From the NCBI RefSeq assembly GCF_003390925.1, contig NZ_QUBS01000087.1, positions 62,001-126,000 of the forward strand: DNA of 64,000 nt, in the 5' to 3' direction. Numbering within the stretch: the stretch's first letter is position 1; the number at the start of each line of letters is the position of its first letter. A program made the translations under genes and the position numbers. Origin of the DNA: Trinickia diaoshuihuensis. GTDB taxonomy: Bacteria > Pseudomonadota > Gammaproteobacteria > Burkholderiales > Burkholderiaceae. Shown one piece after another: positions 55,873 through 64,000 of this stretch. The notes beneath the pieces are model-generated. The model had not been told where the DNA came from. It ran no database searches and saw only the letters and a list, made by a program, of their open reading frames with translations.

Positions 55873-57051
55873 TCAGGTATCGCTCCAGCCGCCCGAGTCG
55901 TTGCTGCCGAAATCGACGCCGCCGTCGCTTCCGCCTCCGCCGCCGTCGTTCCAGTCGTTCGACCCCTGGCCGAAGTCGATATCGCCGCCATCGTTGCGTT
56001 CGGCGGCCCGGCGGCGCGCTTCATCGTCGTCGACATACACGTCGCGCTCGATGACGCGATCGCGCCCATGTGAGAGCGCTTCACCGAGCAGCACGCCCGT
56101 CAACAGGCCGCCCATGCCACCCATGCCGCCACCGCCTTGTTGAACGACGATGGGCGGCTGTTGCTGCGGTGGATACGGTTGCTGCGTCCCGTACGGAGCT
56201 TGCTGTTGCTGCAGGCGTTCGGCTTCCTGCGCATAGGCCGAGGGCCCGGCGCCCGGCGTTTGAGCGTTCGGGTCGGGGCGGCCTTCGACGCGCGCGCGCA
56301 GGCTGTCGAGCTGGCGAGCCAGATCGTCCAACTGATAAGCGGGCACCGGATTGCCGTTGTTCGAGAGCGATTCGACGAGCGCGCGCAATTGGTTTTCGAC
56401 GTTCTCGATTTCGTTGGTCAGCGTTTCGTGGCCCGGCGCGGTCGATAGCCGCGCATCGAGCTTGAGCGAGCGCGTGGCGTTCAATAGCTCGGTGGCGCGC
56501 TTCAGTTGCGCCCGGCGCTCCTCGCCGGCTCGGCCGTCCTCGGTCGAGCGCGCGCGCCGCAATGTCCAGCGCAGGATCAAGACCACGGCGATGACGAGGA
56601 TCGCCAGCCCGATCCACATACCCATCGAGGGGCCGCGATGAGTCGGCGCCGGCGTGGCAGGCAACGCCGCGGCGAACGAGTCGCCGCCGCTCTTCGTCGG
56701 CGCGGGCGCAACGGCTGCGCCGTTGCGGCTTGCCGCCGAGCGAATCCGCGCCTCGATTTGCGCGAAGCGGCCGGGGCTCGTGAAGCGGATCTGCGGATCG
56801 AGCGTCTTGGCCTGCTCGACTTGCGCGAGCGCGTCGGCATACCGGCCCTCGTTCTCGAGCACTTGCCCGTACAGGTAATGCGCGTGAGCGTTATTCGGAT
56901 GGGCCGCGAGCACCTGCGAAAGCTCGGCATCGGCTTGCTGCCAACGGCCTTGCGCCATCGCGCGTTCCACGTCGCCGGCGCTCGGCACGGCGAAGGCCGC
57001 GCTCGAGATCAATAGCAGGGCCGCGCCCAAGGCTGCGAGAAATGTCTTCAT
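55873..57051 (-). CDS. TPR-containing single-pass membrane protein with Gly/Ser-rich tail
   Basis: A 392-residue protein. Signal peptide (1-21, cut after AFA), one or two TPR repeats (about 25-95; AHAHYLYGQVLENEGRYADA), a membrane helix (about 143-162, MWIGLAILVIAVVLILRWTL), and a cytoplasmic region with coiled-coil helices. A Gln/Pro-rich stretch and a Gly/Asp/Ser-rich acidic tail (GGGGGSDGGVDFGSND) end it. The tail resembles membrane-stress proteins beside PspA/YjfJ genes. It follows the PspA gene by 86 bp, so it may act with PspA at the membrane. Function unproven. Confidence 0.7.
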   Translation of the reverse strand: MKTFLAALGAALLLISSAAFAVPSAGDVERAMAQGRWQQADAELSQVLAAHPNNAHAHYLYGQVLENEGRYADALAQVEQAKTLDPQIRFTSPGRFAQIEARIRSAASRNGAAVAPAPTKSGGDSFAAALPATPAPTHRGPSMGMWIGLAILVIAVVLILRWTLRRARSTEDGRAGEERRAQLKRATELLNATRSLKLDARLSTAPGHETLTNEIENVENQLRALVESLSNNGNPVPAYQLDDLARQLDSLRARVEGRPDPNAQTPGAGPSAYAQEAERLQQQQAPYGTQQPYPPQQQPPIVVQQGGGGMGGMGGLLTGVLLGEALSHGRDRVIERDVYVDDDEARRRAAERNDGGDIDFGQGSNDWNDGGGGGSDGGVDFGSNDSGGWSDT

Positions 57052-57137
57052 TCAGTGAACCGGGCGAACCGAGCCCGTCTCCATAACCATCGACCTATTC
57101 GAGCGGGCGCGCCGCGGCGTGCCCGCATCGCCATGCG

Positions 57138-57824
57138 TCACTGCGCCGGCGTGTTTTGATTCATCTGCTTTTTGAGCGCTTCGAGACGATCTTCCACCGA
57201 GGGGCCGCGATCGAGCGCCGCGAGCTTGTCCTCGAGCGCCTTGCCCGACGAGGTGTCGGCCGAGTTCAGGCGCGCATCGGAGCGGGCGTTCGAGAGCGCG
57301 ACCTTATCTTCGAGCTTGCGGAAATCTTCCGAGAGGTTTTTACCGCCGATGCCGCCGAGCGCCGTCGCCGCCACGTCCTTGGCTTGCGAGATCTCCTGCT
57401 TGGCCTGAAGGATGTTCGAGCGCGCGTTCAAATCGTTGCGGCGCTGGCGCATATCGGCGATTTGGCTCTTGAGCTGATCGACGGACGGCTCGAGCGTGGC
57501 CAATTCCTTCGCCAACGCATCGCGTTCCGCCTCGGCGTTCGCTTGCGCGGCCAACGCTTCGCGCGCGAGCGCTTCATCGCCCGATTGCAGCGCGCGCTTG
57601 GCGCCGTCCTCGTACTTCTTGGCTTTCTCGGCGGCGGCGTCGCGCTTGCTTTGCTGCATGGCCACTTGCGCCTCGATTTCGATCAGCGCGTTTTCGGCCT
57701 TGCCGATGCTCTCGTCGAGCTCGCGCACGATCTGACGCGCGTCGCGCGAGGGGTCCTGGACGGAATCGGCCGCATCGTTGAGCAAGCCTTTGACGGTACG
57801 CGAAATAGAGTCGAACAACGACAT
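57138..57824 (-). CDS. PspA/IM30-family protein
   Basis: A 228-residue, almost entirely helical coiled-coil protein of the PspA/IM30 family (SLFDSISRTVKGLLNDAADS, DARQIVRELDESIGKAENAL and long Ala/Glu/Lys-rich helices). These proteins form rings or filaments on the inner membrane and protect it under stress. A CGGAGG ribosome site precedes the ATG. No PspF activator or PspB/C is present, so this is the YjfJ-like, psp-independent type. Confidence 0.88.
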   Translation of the reverse strand: MSLFDSISRTVKGLLNDAADSVQDPSRDARQIVRELDESIGKAENALIEIEAQVAMQQSKRDAAAEKAKKYEDGAKRALQSGDEALAREALAAQANAEAERDALAKELATLEPSVDQLKSQIADMRQRRNDLNARSNILQAKQEISQAKDVAATALGGIGGKNLSEDFRKLEDKVALSNARSDARLNSADTSSGKALEDKLAALDRGPSVEDRLEALKKQMNQNTPAQ

Positions 57825-58070
57825 GAAAACCTCCGTGAATTTAAGTCGGCGCCGGGCGCGAGCGTGTGGCAGTTCGTCAAGTACCGATCTCTACATGCTA
57901 CGCCGCCTCGCCGTGGGCGGCGCGGCGCTCGGCCCGAATGTCGGGGCAACGAAGGCGATTGCAAGATCCGTCTCACGATCGCTTCCTAATTTTGCCGCCC
58001 GCGGATAGTACATCAGGCCTTCGTTAAAACCCGCTTAAATCGAATGCGGCCACTTGGGCGCCGGGGCGGT

Positions 58071-58568
58071 TCAGGCGCGGCGGCCGCTTTCGATCGCCGG
58101 CTGCGCGTGGCCGGGCCGCTCCTCTTCGATCGCGCCCGCGTACGCTTTGTTCGCGAGCACGCGCGCGACGAGCGTCTGCGTCTCCGAGGCGGTATCCTCC
58201 GCCGGCGGCGCGACCGCTTGCGCCGCCAGCGCTTGCGCGACCGCCGCGGCTACGGGCAAGCAGGTCGTCTCGGCGGCGGACGCCTCGGCCATCGGCGACG
58301 CCGCTTTAGCCTCGCGAGGCGTTTGCGGGGCGCGCTGGCCCTGTGCGAGACGCCGCAATGCATCGTCGCGGCGGGAAACGCTTGCCGCGCCTAGCCGATC
58401 GACGAGCCCCGCGGCCCGAACCTCCTGGCCGGTCTCATCGAAGGCAAGCACCGCGCGGCGCACGAGTTCGCTCAAGCTGATTCCCATGCGCTGTGCGCGG
58501 GCCGCGAGCACCCGCTTTTGCGCGGGCGTGACGAAGACGACGAGGCGTTCGCTGCTGGGTGCGTTCAT
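58071..58568 (-). CDS. Ribbon-helix-helix-like hypothetical protein
   Basis: A 165-residue protein. The first 45 residues look like a ribbon-helix-helix (RLVVFVTPAQKRVLAARAQR, then ISLSELVRRAVLAFDE). The rest is Ala/Pro-rich and low in complexity, ending AQPAIESGRRA. It is probably a DNA-binding protein; no toxin partner is adjacent. The start is placed at 58568, since the frame continues to 58628 without a ribosome site. Confidence 0.55.
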   Translation of the reverse strand: MNAPSSERLVVFVTPAQKRVLAARAQRMGISLSELVRRAVLAFDETGQEVRAAGLVDRLGAASVSRRDDALRRLAQGQRAPQTPREAKAASPMAEASAAETTCLPVAAAVAQALAAQAVAPPAEDTASETQTLVARVLANKAYAGAIEEERPGHAQPAIESGRRA

Positions 58569-58957
58569 GGGCGGCTCGCTAGTTTGGATGCGCGGCGCGG
58601 CGCGCAAGGCACGGGCGGTGGACTTCACCCCCCATCATAAGGCGGCACGCTGCCTCAAAACGAGCGAAGTAGCGTTATCCGTGCCCGATCAATCACTTGG
58701 AAGCGTTTTTGGCCGCTTCTCCACAGGTCTTTCAACATTTTCTGTTGATAACTTCAGGCTATCGGGCGAATGTGCCGCTTTTGGTTAATTCTTACAAAAA
58801 AATTCCGATGCGGTCGCGGCGATTTCATTAGAATGCGCTGTTGGCCCGTCCCCGGCGGTTGACCGCCGAATACGGCCGACCACACGACTACTACGAGTTG
58901 CGCGGCGGATACCGCCCGCGCGAGAGAGGCGCTGAGAGCCGCGCCATTCATGCCGTC
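58569..58957. other. Intergenic region with a repeated 36-bp element
   Basis: About 390 bp between the RHH gene and PBP1A. It carries the first copy of the 36-bp element (58717-58752) and a TAGAAT (58829-58834) that may be the -10 box for PBP1A. No gene seen. Confidence 0.45.
58717..58752 (+). repeat. 36-bp element, copy 1 (inverted DnaA-box-like arms)
   Basis: Begins TTCTCCACAG, has the spacer GTCTTTCAACATTTT and ends CTGTTGATAAC. The outer parts, read on opposite strands, resemble TTATCCACA boxes. It matches the copy at 62739-62774 at 31 of 36 positions in the same orientation. Confidence 0.65.
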
Positions 58958-61426
58958 ATGCCTATTATCAAACGACCGCCTTCCGTCGACCGTCCGGCCG
59001 ACCGAGAACCTTCCCGCTCCGCTCCAGATAGCCGCCGTTCCATTGGCTCACGTATCGCGCTGACGTTCGCCGGGCTCGTGGCGACGCTTGCGATCGTCGG
59101 TGCGCTGATCGTCGGTTATGCCTTGATCGTCATGGCGCCGCAATTGCCGTCGCTCGAGGCATTAACCGACTATCGCCCGAAAGTCCCATTGCGCGTCTAT
59201 ACGGCCGATCACGTGCTGATCGGCGAGTTCGGCGAGGAGCGGCGTAGCCTCGTGCGGTTTCAGGACATCCCCGACATCATGAAGAAGGCGGTGCTCGCGA
59301 TCGAGGACTATCGATTCTACGAGCACGGCGGCGTGGATTTCTTGGGGATCCTGCGAGCCGGCACGACCGATCTGATGCACGGCGGCGCGTCGCAAGGCGC
59401 GAGCACGATCACGATGCAGGTGGCGCGCAACTTCTTCCTCTCGAGTGAAAAGACATACACGCGCAAGATCTACGAAATGATGCTCGCGTACAAGATCGAG
59501 CGCGCGCTGACGAAAGATCAGATCCTCGAGCTGTACATGAACCAGATCTATCTGGGCGAGCGCGCCTACGGCTTCGCCGCGGCCGCGCGCGTGTACTTCG
59601 GCAAGGACTTGAAGGACATCACGCTCGCGCAGGCAGCGATGCTGGCGGGACTGCCCAAGGCGCCGTCGGCCTATAACCCGATCGTCAATCCGAAGCGCGC
59701 GAAGATCCGCCAGGCGTACATCCTGAAGCGGATGTTCGAACTCGGCTATATCACGCAGGCGCAATACGACGAAGCCGTCAAGGAGCCGATCCACACCAAG
59801 GTCGCGGGCAACGAATATAGCGTGCACGCCGAATACGTCGCCGAAATGGTGCGGCAGATGATGTACGCGCAGTACAAGGACGAGACCTATACGCGCGGCT
59901 TGACGGTCACGACGACGCTCGACTCGGCCGATCAAGACGCCGCCTATCGCGCGGTGCGCAAGGGCGTGATGGATTATGAACGCCGCCACGGCTATCGCGG
60001 GCCGGAAGGCTTCGTCGAGCTGCCGGCGGCCGGCGATCAGCGCGACGAGGCAATCGACGACGCGCTGGCCGACCACCCGGACGACGGGGAGCTCGTCGCC
60101 GGGGTCGTCACCGAGGCGAGCCCGAAGCAAATCACCGTGCAGTTCGTCGACGGCGGCACGGCGCAAGTCACGGGTGAAGGGCTGCGTTTCGCGGCGTTCG
60201 CGCTCAGTGCCCGCGCACCGCAAGCGCAGCGCATCCGCGCCGGCTCGATCGTGCGCTTGATGCCCGATGCGAAGGGCAATTGGCAGATCACGCAACTGCC
60301 GCAGGTCGAAGGCGCGCTCGTTTCGCTCGCGCCGCAAGACGGCGCCGTGCGTGCCCTCGTCGGCGGTTTCGACTTCAACAAGAACAAGTTCAACCACGTC
60401 ACGCAGGCGTGGCGTCAACCGGGTTCGAGCTTCAAACCTTTCATCTACTCGGCATCGCTCGAGAAGGGCCTCGCGCCGGCCACGATCATCGACGACGCGC
60501 CGCTGTACTTCCCACCGAGCACGCCGGGCGGTCAGCCGTGGGAGCCGAAGGACGACGATCATCCGGAAGGGCCGATGTCGATGCGCGTCGCGCTCGAAAA
60601 ATCGAAGAACTTGGTTTCGATCCGGATCTTGTCGTTCATCGGAACGAAATACGCCCAAGACTTCGTGACCCAGCACTTCGGCTTCGACGCCGACAAAACC
60701 CCGCCGTATCTGCCGATGGCGCTGGGGGCGGGCCTCGTCACGCCGCTGCAGTCGGCGGTGGCCTATTCGGTGTTCGCCAACGGCGGCTATCGCGTCAATC
60801 CGTATTTGATCGCCGAAGTCGACGATGCGCGCGGCCAGCCGATCTCGAAGGCGCAGCCGATCGTCGCGGGCCGCGATGCACCGCGCGCCATCAGCGCCGG
60901 CAACGCCTATCTGATCAACAGCCTGTTGCATTCGGTGGCCACCGCGGGTACGGGCGCAGGCACCAATGTGTTGCATCGCTCCGATTTGTCGGGCAAGACC
61001 GGTACGACGAACGACGCGAAAGACGGCTGGTTCGCCGGTTATCAGCCGACGCTCGTCGCCGTGGCTTGGATGGGCTACGACCAGCCCAAGAGCCTCGGTA
61101 GCCGCGAGTTCGGCGCCCAGCTCGCGCTGCCGATCTGGGTCGAGTACATGGGCCGCGCGCTGCGTGGCGTGCCCGATCAGCCGATGCCGATGCCGCAGGA
61201 CGTGGTGTCGCTCGACGGCGAGGTTTATCTGGCCGACAAGGTGCCGGGCAACGGTTTCGTGGCCAGCATCGGCATGGACTCGGGGACGGCGCTGGCCGGT
61301 GGCGCCGGCGATGCGAGCGCGGCAGTCGGTTCCGTCGGCCCGGCAGGGATGGCGACGCCCGCGCCCAATGTGACGCAGCAAGAACAAAAGCAAATCCTCA
61401 ATTTGTTCGAGGACAATCGGCCGTAA
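58958..61426 (+). CDS. mrcA: Bifunctional penicillin-binding protein 1A
   Basis: An 822-residue class A PBP. A cytoplasmic tail and membrane helix (about 33-58) precede a GT51 glycosyltransferase (catalytic Glu in AIEDYRFYEHGG, about 116; GASTITMQVARNFFL). An OB-like insert and a transpeptidase follow, with SxxK in GSSFKPF (about 490), SKN near 549 and KTGTT near 681. It polymerises and cross-links peptidoglycan in the periplasm. The start at 58958 gives the family N-terminus; there is no clear ribosome site. The Gly/Ala-rich C-terminus is variable. Confidence 0.93.
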   Translation: MPIIKRPPSVDRPADREPSRSAPDSRRSIGSRIALTFAGLVATLAIVGALIVGYALIVMAPQLPSLEALTDYRPKVPLRVYTADHVLIGEFGEERRSLVRFQDIPDIMKKAVLAIEDYRFYEHGGVDFLGILRAGTTDLMHGGASQGASTITMQVARNFFLSSEKTYTRKIYEMMLAYKIERALTKDQILELYMNQIYLGERAYGFAAAARVYFGKDLKDITLAQAAMLAGLPKAPSAYNPIVNPKRAKIRQAYILKRMFELGYITQAQYDEAVKEPIHTKVAGNEYSVHAEYVAEMVRQMMYAQYKDETYTRGLTVTTTLDSADQDAAYRAVRKGVMDYERRHGYRGPEGFVELPAAGDQRDEAIDDALADHPDDGELVAGVVTEASPKQITVQFVDGGTAQVTGEGLRFAAFALSARAPQAQRIRAGSIVRLMPDAKGNWQITQLPQVEGALVSLAPQDGAVRALVGGFDFNKNKFNHVTQAWRQPGSSFKPFIYSASLEKGLAPATIIDDAPLYFPPSTPGGQPWEPKDDDHPEGPMSMRVALEKSKNLVSIRILSFIGTKYAQDFVTQHFGFDADKTPPYLPMALGAGLVTPLQSAVAYSVFANGGYRVNPYLIAEVDDARGQPISKAQPIVAGRDAPRAISAGNAYLINSLLHSVATAGTGAGTNVLHRSDLSGKTGTTNDAKDGWFAGYQPTLVAVAWMGYDQPKSLGSREFGAQLALPIWVEYMGRALRGVPDQPMPMPQDVVSLDGEVYLADKVPGNGFVASIGMDSGTALAGGAGDASAAVGSVGPAGMATPAPNVTQQEQKQILNLFEDNRP

Positions 61427-61499
61427 CTGACTGGCGCATCCGAGGACCGCTCGCTTGCGTATATCGGGCAGTTGCTTCGCGTGGGGCACGGAGAGGCGG

Positions 61500-62651
61500 A
61501 TGGACGAGAACGGGGCGGGCGGCGCCGGCACGGCGCCCAAAACATGCGCGCGGCGCGGCGATATCGCCGGGCAAATCGTGCTGGTGCTGCAAGGCGGCGG
61601 GGCGCTCGGCGCCTATCAAGCGGGCGTCTATGAGGCGCTGCACGATGCGGGCATCGAGCCCGATTGGGTGATCGGCACGTCGATCGGCGCGGTCAACGGC
61701 GCGATCATCGCCGGCAATCCGCCCGGCGCCCGATTGGACCGGCTCCGCGAGTTTTGGTCCCGGGTAGCGGCGACGGGCAGCGCAAGCGCGGGATGGCTGC
61801 CCGCGCTCGACGATTGGTGGCGCCGCGCATCGATCTTTTTGCAGGGCATCCCCGCCTTTTTCACGCCGTCGCCATATGCGTGGTGGGCGCTCGGCACGCC
61901 TCTTGGCCGCGAGCATGCGGCGTTCTATACGACGCAGCCGTTGCGCGAAACGCTCGATCGTCTCGTCGATTTCGACTACCTCAATACGCAAGCCGTTCGC
62001 TTGACGGTCGGCGCCGTGCATGTGGCGCAAGCACGGATGCGCTATTTCACGAATCGCGACGAGCGGATGAACGTCGAACACGTCATGGCATCGGCCGCGT
62101 TTCCGCCTGGGTTTCCGTCCGTTCAATTGGACGGCGAATCGTATTGGGACGGCGGCATTTATTCGAATACGCCGCTCGAAGCCGTGCTCGACGATCGTCC
62201 GCGCCGCAGCTCGGTGATCTTTGCGGTGCAGCTATGGCCCGCCAACGGGCGCGAGCCCGAATCGATCGTCGAAGCGATGGTGCGCCAGCGCGACATCCAA
62301 TATTCGAGCCGCGCGCAAAGTCATCTCGAACGGCAGAAGCAGATTCACCGGTTGCGCCACGTCATTCGGGAGTTGGAGCAATACATCGCCGAACCGCAAC
62401 GCGATTCGCAGGCCGTGCGCGATCTGCTGGCATGGGGCTGTGGCACGACGATGCGAGTCATCGAACTCGACGCGCCGAGTTTCGGCAACGACGATCTGCA
62501 TAAGGATATCGACTTTTCTCCGGCCGGAATCGAACGTCGCCGCGCGGCCGGATATGAGGACACGCGCCGCATGATCGAACGCGCGCCTTGGCAAGAAGCG
62601 ATGGATCCGATGGAGGGGATCGCGGTTTATCGGGCGGGACCGGGCGTCTGA
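61500..62651 (+). CDS. Patatin-like phospholipase (RssA-type)
   Basis: A 383-residue patatin. It has the oxyanion loop LQGGGALGAYQAG, the nucleophile Ser in IGTSIGAVNGA (about 59) and the catalytic Asp in WDGGIYSNTPLE (about 218). A C-terminal DUF3734-like part is seen (REPESIVEAMVRQRDIQYSS, HRLRHVIRELE). The Ser-Asp dyad is intact. GGAGAGG precedes the ATG at 61500. It follows mrcA by 73 bp on the same strand, perhaps co-transcribed. Confidence 0.85.
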   Translation: MDENGAGGAGTAPKTCARRGDIAGQIVLVLQGGGALGAYQAGVYEALHDAGIEPDWVIGTSIGAVNGAIIAGNPPGARLDRLREFWSRVAATGSASAGWLPALDDWWRRASIFLQGIPAFFTPSPYAWWALGTPLGREHAAFYTTQPLRETLDRLVDFDYLNTQAVRLTVGAVHVAQARMRYFTNRDERMNVEHVMASAAFPPGFPSVQLDGESYWDGGIYSNTPLEAVLDDRPRRSSVIFAVQLWPANGREPESIVEAMVRQRDIQYSSRAQSHLERQKQIHRLRHVIRELEQYIAEPQRDSQAVRDLLAWGCGTTMRVIELDAPSFGNDDLHKDIDFSPAGIERRRAAGYEDTRRMIERAPWQEAMDPMEGIAVYRAGPGV

Positions 62652-62738
62652 AGGCGGCGCTTTGCCGGGCGCTGCCGCAAATCGAGCGCGGCGGAAAAAT
62701 CGTTGTGCGTACAACCGGTTAGCGCCATCTCCCCCTGC

Positions 62739-62774
62739 TTATCAACAGGTCTGTCAACATTTTCTGGGGATAAC
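62739..62774 (+). repeat. 36-bp element, copy 2 (inverted DnaA-box-like arms)
   Basis: Begins TTATCAACAG, spacer GTCTGTCAACATTTT, ends CTGGGGATAAC. It is the partner of the copy at 58717-58752, 4.0 kb away and likewise between genes. Confidence 0.65.
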
Positions 62775-62801
62775 ATCGGCGCATCCCGGGGACCTATGCG
62801 A

Positions 62802-63815
62802 CTAAGCGCTGCCGTCGCTGACTTGCGCCGCAAACGTGGCGGGATCGGTATTCGAACCGGCCAACAAGACGCCGACGCGCTTGCCTTGCAAGGTCTCGCG
62901 CAGCGGGCCGAGCAGGGCCGCGAGCGGTGCCGCGCAGGCCGGCTCCACGGCGACCTTCAACCGCTTGAACAGCTTCGCCATCGCGCCGCGCAACGCATCG
63001 TCCGAGACCGTCACGATCCGATCGATATGGCGCCGGCATAGCTCGTAGCTGTATTGCTCGGTATGGGGCGCGGCCAGCGAATCGGCGATCGTGTGCATTG
63101 CACCCATCTTGATCGTGTGATTGGCCGCGAAGCTCTTACTCATGACGTCGGCGCCCTCCGGTTCGACGCCGAATACGTGCACCCGCGTGTTGGCCAGCCG
63201 CAGGGCCGTCGACACGCCCGCGGCGAGCCCGCCGCCCCCGATCGGGACGATGACGGCGTCGAGGTCGGGCGTTTGCGTAGCCCATTCGTAGCCGAGCGTC
63301 GCGGTACCGAGCACGGTCCGGTAGCCGTTGAACGGGTGGACGAAGAAGCGGCCTTCCTCCGCTTCGATACGGCGCACGAGTTCGAACGCTTCGGCCGCCG
63401 TGTCGGCCAGGACCACTTCCGCGCGATATTGCTGACACAGCGCGAGCCGCGCGGCGCTCGTCGCGCGCGGCAACACCACCTTCGCGCTGACGCCGAGCCG
63501 CATCGCCGCATAGGCCACGCCCGCCGCATGATTGCCGCCCGATACGCAGGTCACGCCGACGCTGCGCTGCCCCGCATCGAGTGCGAGCAGATTCGTAAAC
63601 GCGCCGCGCACCTTGAAACTGCCGCTCGCCTGCAGCAGTTCGAACTTGAAGTTCACCGACGTGTCTTCGAGCGACGGGAAGTCATGCCGCTCGAACACGG
63701 GCGTGCGCAACACCCAGGGCGTCAGCGCGAAATGCTGCGTGGCGATGGCATCGAGCGTGGGAATCGGCTCGCCGTCGATCGTGCGATCGGTGGGTTGCGG
63801 CATGGCGGTGGACAT
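62802..63815 (-). CDS. PLP-dependent threonine/serine dehydratase-like enzyme
   Basis: A 337-residue fold-type II PLP enzyme. The Schiff-base Lys is in ASGSFKVRGAF (about 65). The phosphate loop is IVPIGGGGLAAG, and VSGGNHAAGVAYA covers the substrate side. There is no C-terminal ACT domain, so it is of the catabolic (TdcB-like) or serine/threonine racemase type. ATG at 63815, with 63803 as alternative. It converges on the patatin gene. Confidence 0.85.
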   Translation of the reverse strand: MSTAMPQPTDRTIDGEPIPTLDAIATQHFALTPWVLRTPVFERHDFPSLEDTSVNFKFELLQASGSFKVRGAFTNLLALDAGQRSVGVTCVSGGNHAAGVAYAAMRLGVSAKVVLPRATSAARLALCQQYRAEVVLADTAAEAFELVRRIEAEEGRFFVHPFNGYRTVLGTATLGYEWATQTPDLDAVIVPIGGGGLAAGVSTALRLANTRVHVFGVEPEGADVMSKSFAANHTIKMGAMHTIADSLAAPHTEQYSYELCRRHIDRIVTVSDDALRGAMAKLFKRLKVAVEPACAAPLAALLGPLRETLQGKRVGVLLAGSNTDPATFAAQVSDGSA

Positions 63816-63850
63816 GATTCGGCGCGCGTCGAGGGTGGAAAAACGGCGCG

Positions 63851-64000
63851 CTAACCCTGCGCGCCGGCCGACATACTGCGGATGAACTTGCGCAAGAACG
63901 TCTCGCACGCCGACAGTTGCGCGAGTTCGACGTATTCGTTGGGCTTGTGCGCTTGTTCGATATCGCCCGGGCCGCAGACGATGCTCGGCACACCGGCGCG
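63851..64000 (-). CDS. argE: Acetylornithine deacetylase, 3' end (cut by window)
   Basis: The last 49 codons of a leftward gene entering from the right edge: PSIVCGPGDIEQAHKPNEYV, then LSACETFLRKFIRSM and a TAG at 63851-63853. The GPG-(D/S)-IEQAHKP-(N/D)-EYV segment with its zinc-binding His is typical of the ArgE/M20 deacetylase C-terminus. It lies 35 bp upstream of the dehydratase gene on the same strand. Confidence 0.85.
   Translation of the reverse strand, partial: RAGVPSIVCGPGDIEQAHKPNEYVELAQLSACETFLRKFIRSMSAGAQG

Noticed and set aside
59162-61540. 792-residue open frame on the minus strand
   Set aside because: It lies opposite mrcA, is Arg/His/Asp-rich as expected for a GC-biased shadow, and has no family features.
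58717-62774. Replication origin
   Set aside because: Only two pairs of imperfect DnaA-like boxes, no AT-rich unwinding region, and no dnaA, dnaN, rep or par genes in the window.

Overview
The window is GC-rich chromosomal DNA from a betaproteobacterium of the Burkholderiaceae (Burkholderia, Paraburkholderia or Trinickia type). Evidence is the strong G/C third-position bias, the density of LysR and AraC regulators, the tadA-ldcA pair, the membrane cytochrome-c urate oxidase PuuD with a complete allantoicase-route purine cluster, and the pairing of a sensor kinase with a hybrid kinase. I cannot fix the genus. No rRNA, tRNA, CRISPR array, IS element or prophage was found.

Region by region. 1-16.8 kb is an accessory catabolic and regulatory zone. 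It holds a tandem degenerate HD-GYP/LuxR regulator, a SphA-like outer-membrane protein and an MFS transporter whose promoters share a small palindrome, and a cupin/TetR/FAH-hydrolase/thiolase block. Three SDR/DUF2867 genes follow with AraC regulators, then a flavin monooxygenase-AraC pair of visibly lower GC, and a GlxA-like regulator with half of its sensor domain missing. 16.9-25.8 kb holds a sigma-54 activator, a FitAB-type toxin-antitoxin pair, two LysR-controlled oxidoreductases, a small unknown protein, a DUF1992 protein, tadA and ldcA.

26.0-43.4 kb is the core system, a purine-ring degradation island. It has a GntR regulator with two identical operators, an NCS1 permease, an allantoin/hydantoin racemase, puuE, uraD, alc and allA, ending at a strong terminator. 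Divergent genes puuD and uraH supply the first two steps. An 8-oxoguanine deaminase makes urate directly, and a LysR regulator faces a four-gene BMP-type ABC importer. Together these can take 8-oxoguanine or urate to 5-hydroxyisourate, OHCU, (S)-allantoin, allantoate, ureidoglycolate and finally glyoxylate plus urea. Between allA and puuD lie an orphan flhD, a 46-codon reading frame and a decayed MFS gene.

43.4-64 kb holds dodecin, a second 3-hydroxyisobutyrate-dehydrogenase-like enzyme, a sensor kinase followed by a REC-PAS-kinase-REC hybrid, mscL, and two chemoreceptors (one soluble with its sensor at the C-terminus). A leftward run follows: RHH protein, PspA, TPR-membrane protein, Baeyer-Villiger-type monooxygenase and alpha/beta hydrolase. 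Then come a bifunctional PBP1A, a patatin-like phospholipase, a threonine dehydratase-like enzyme and the 3' end of argE. A 36-bp element with inverted DnaA-box-like arms occurs twice, on either side of the PBP1A-patatin pair.
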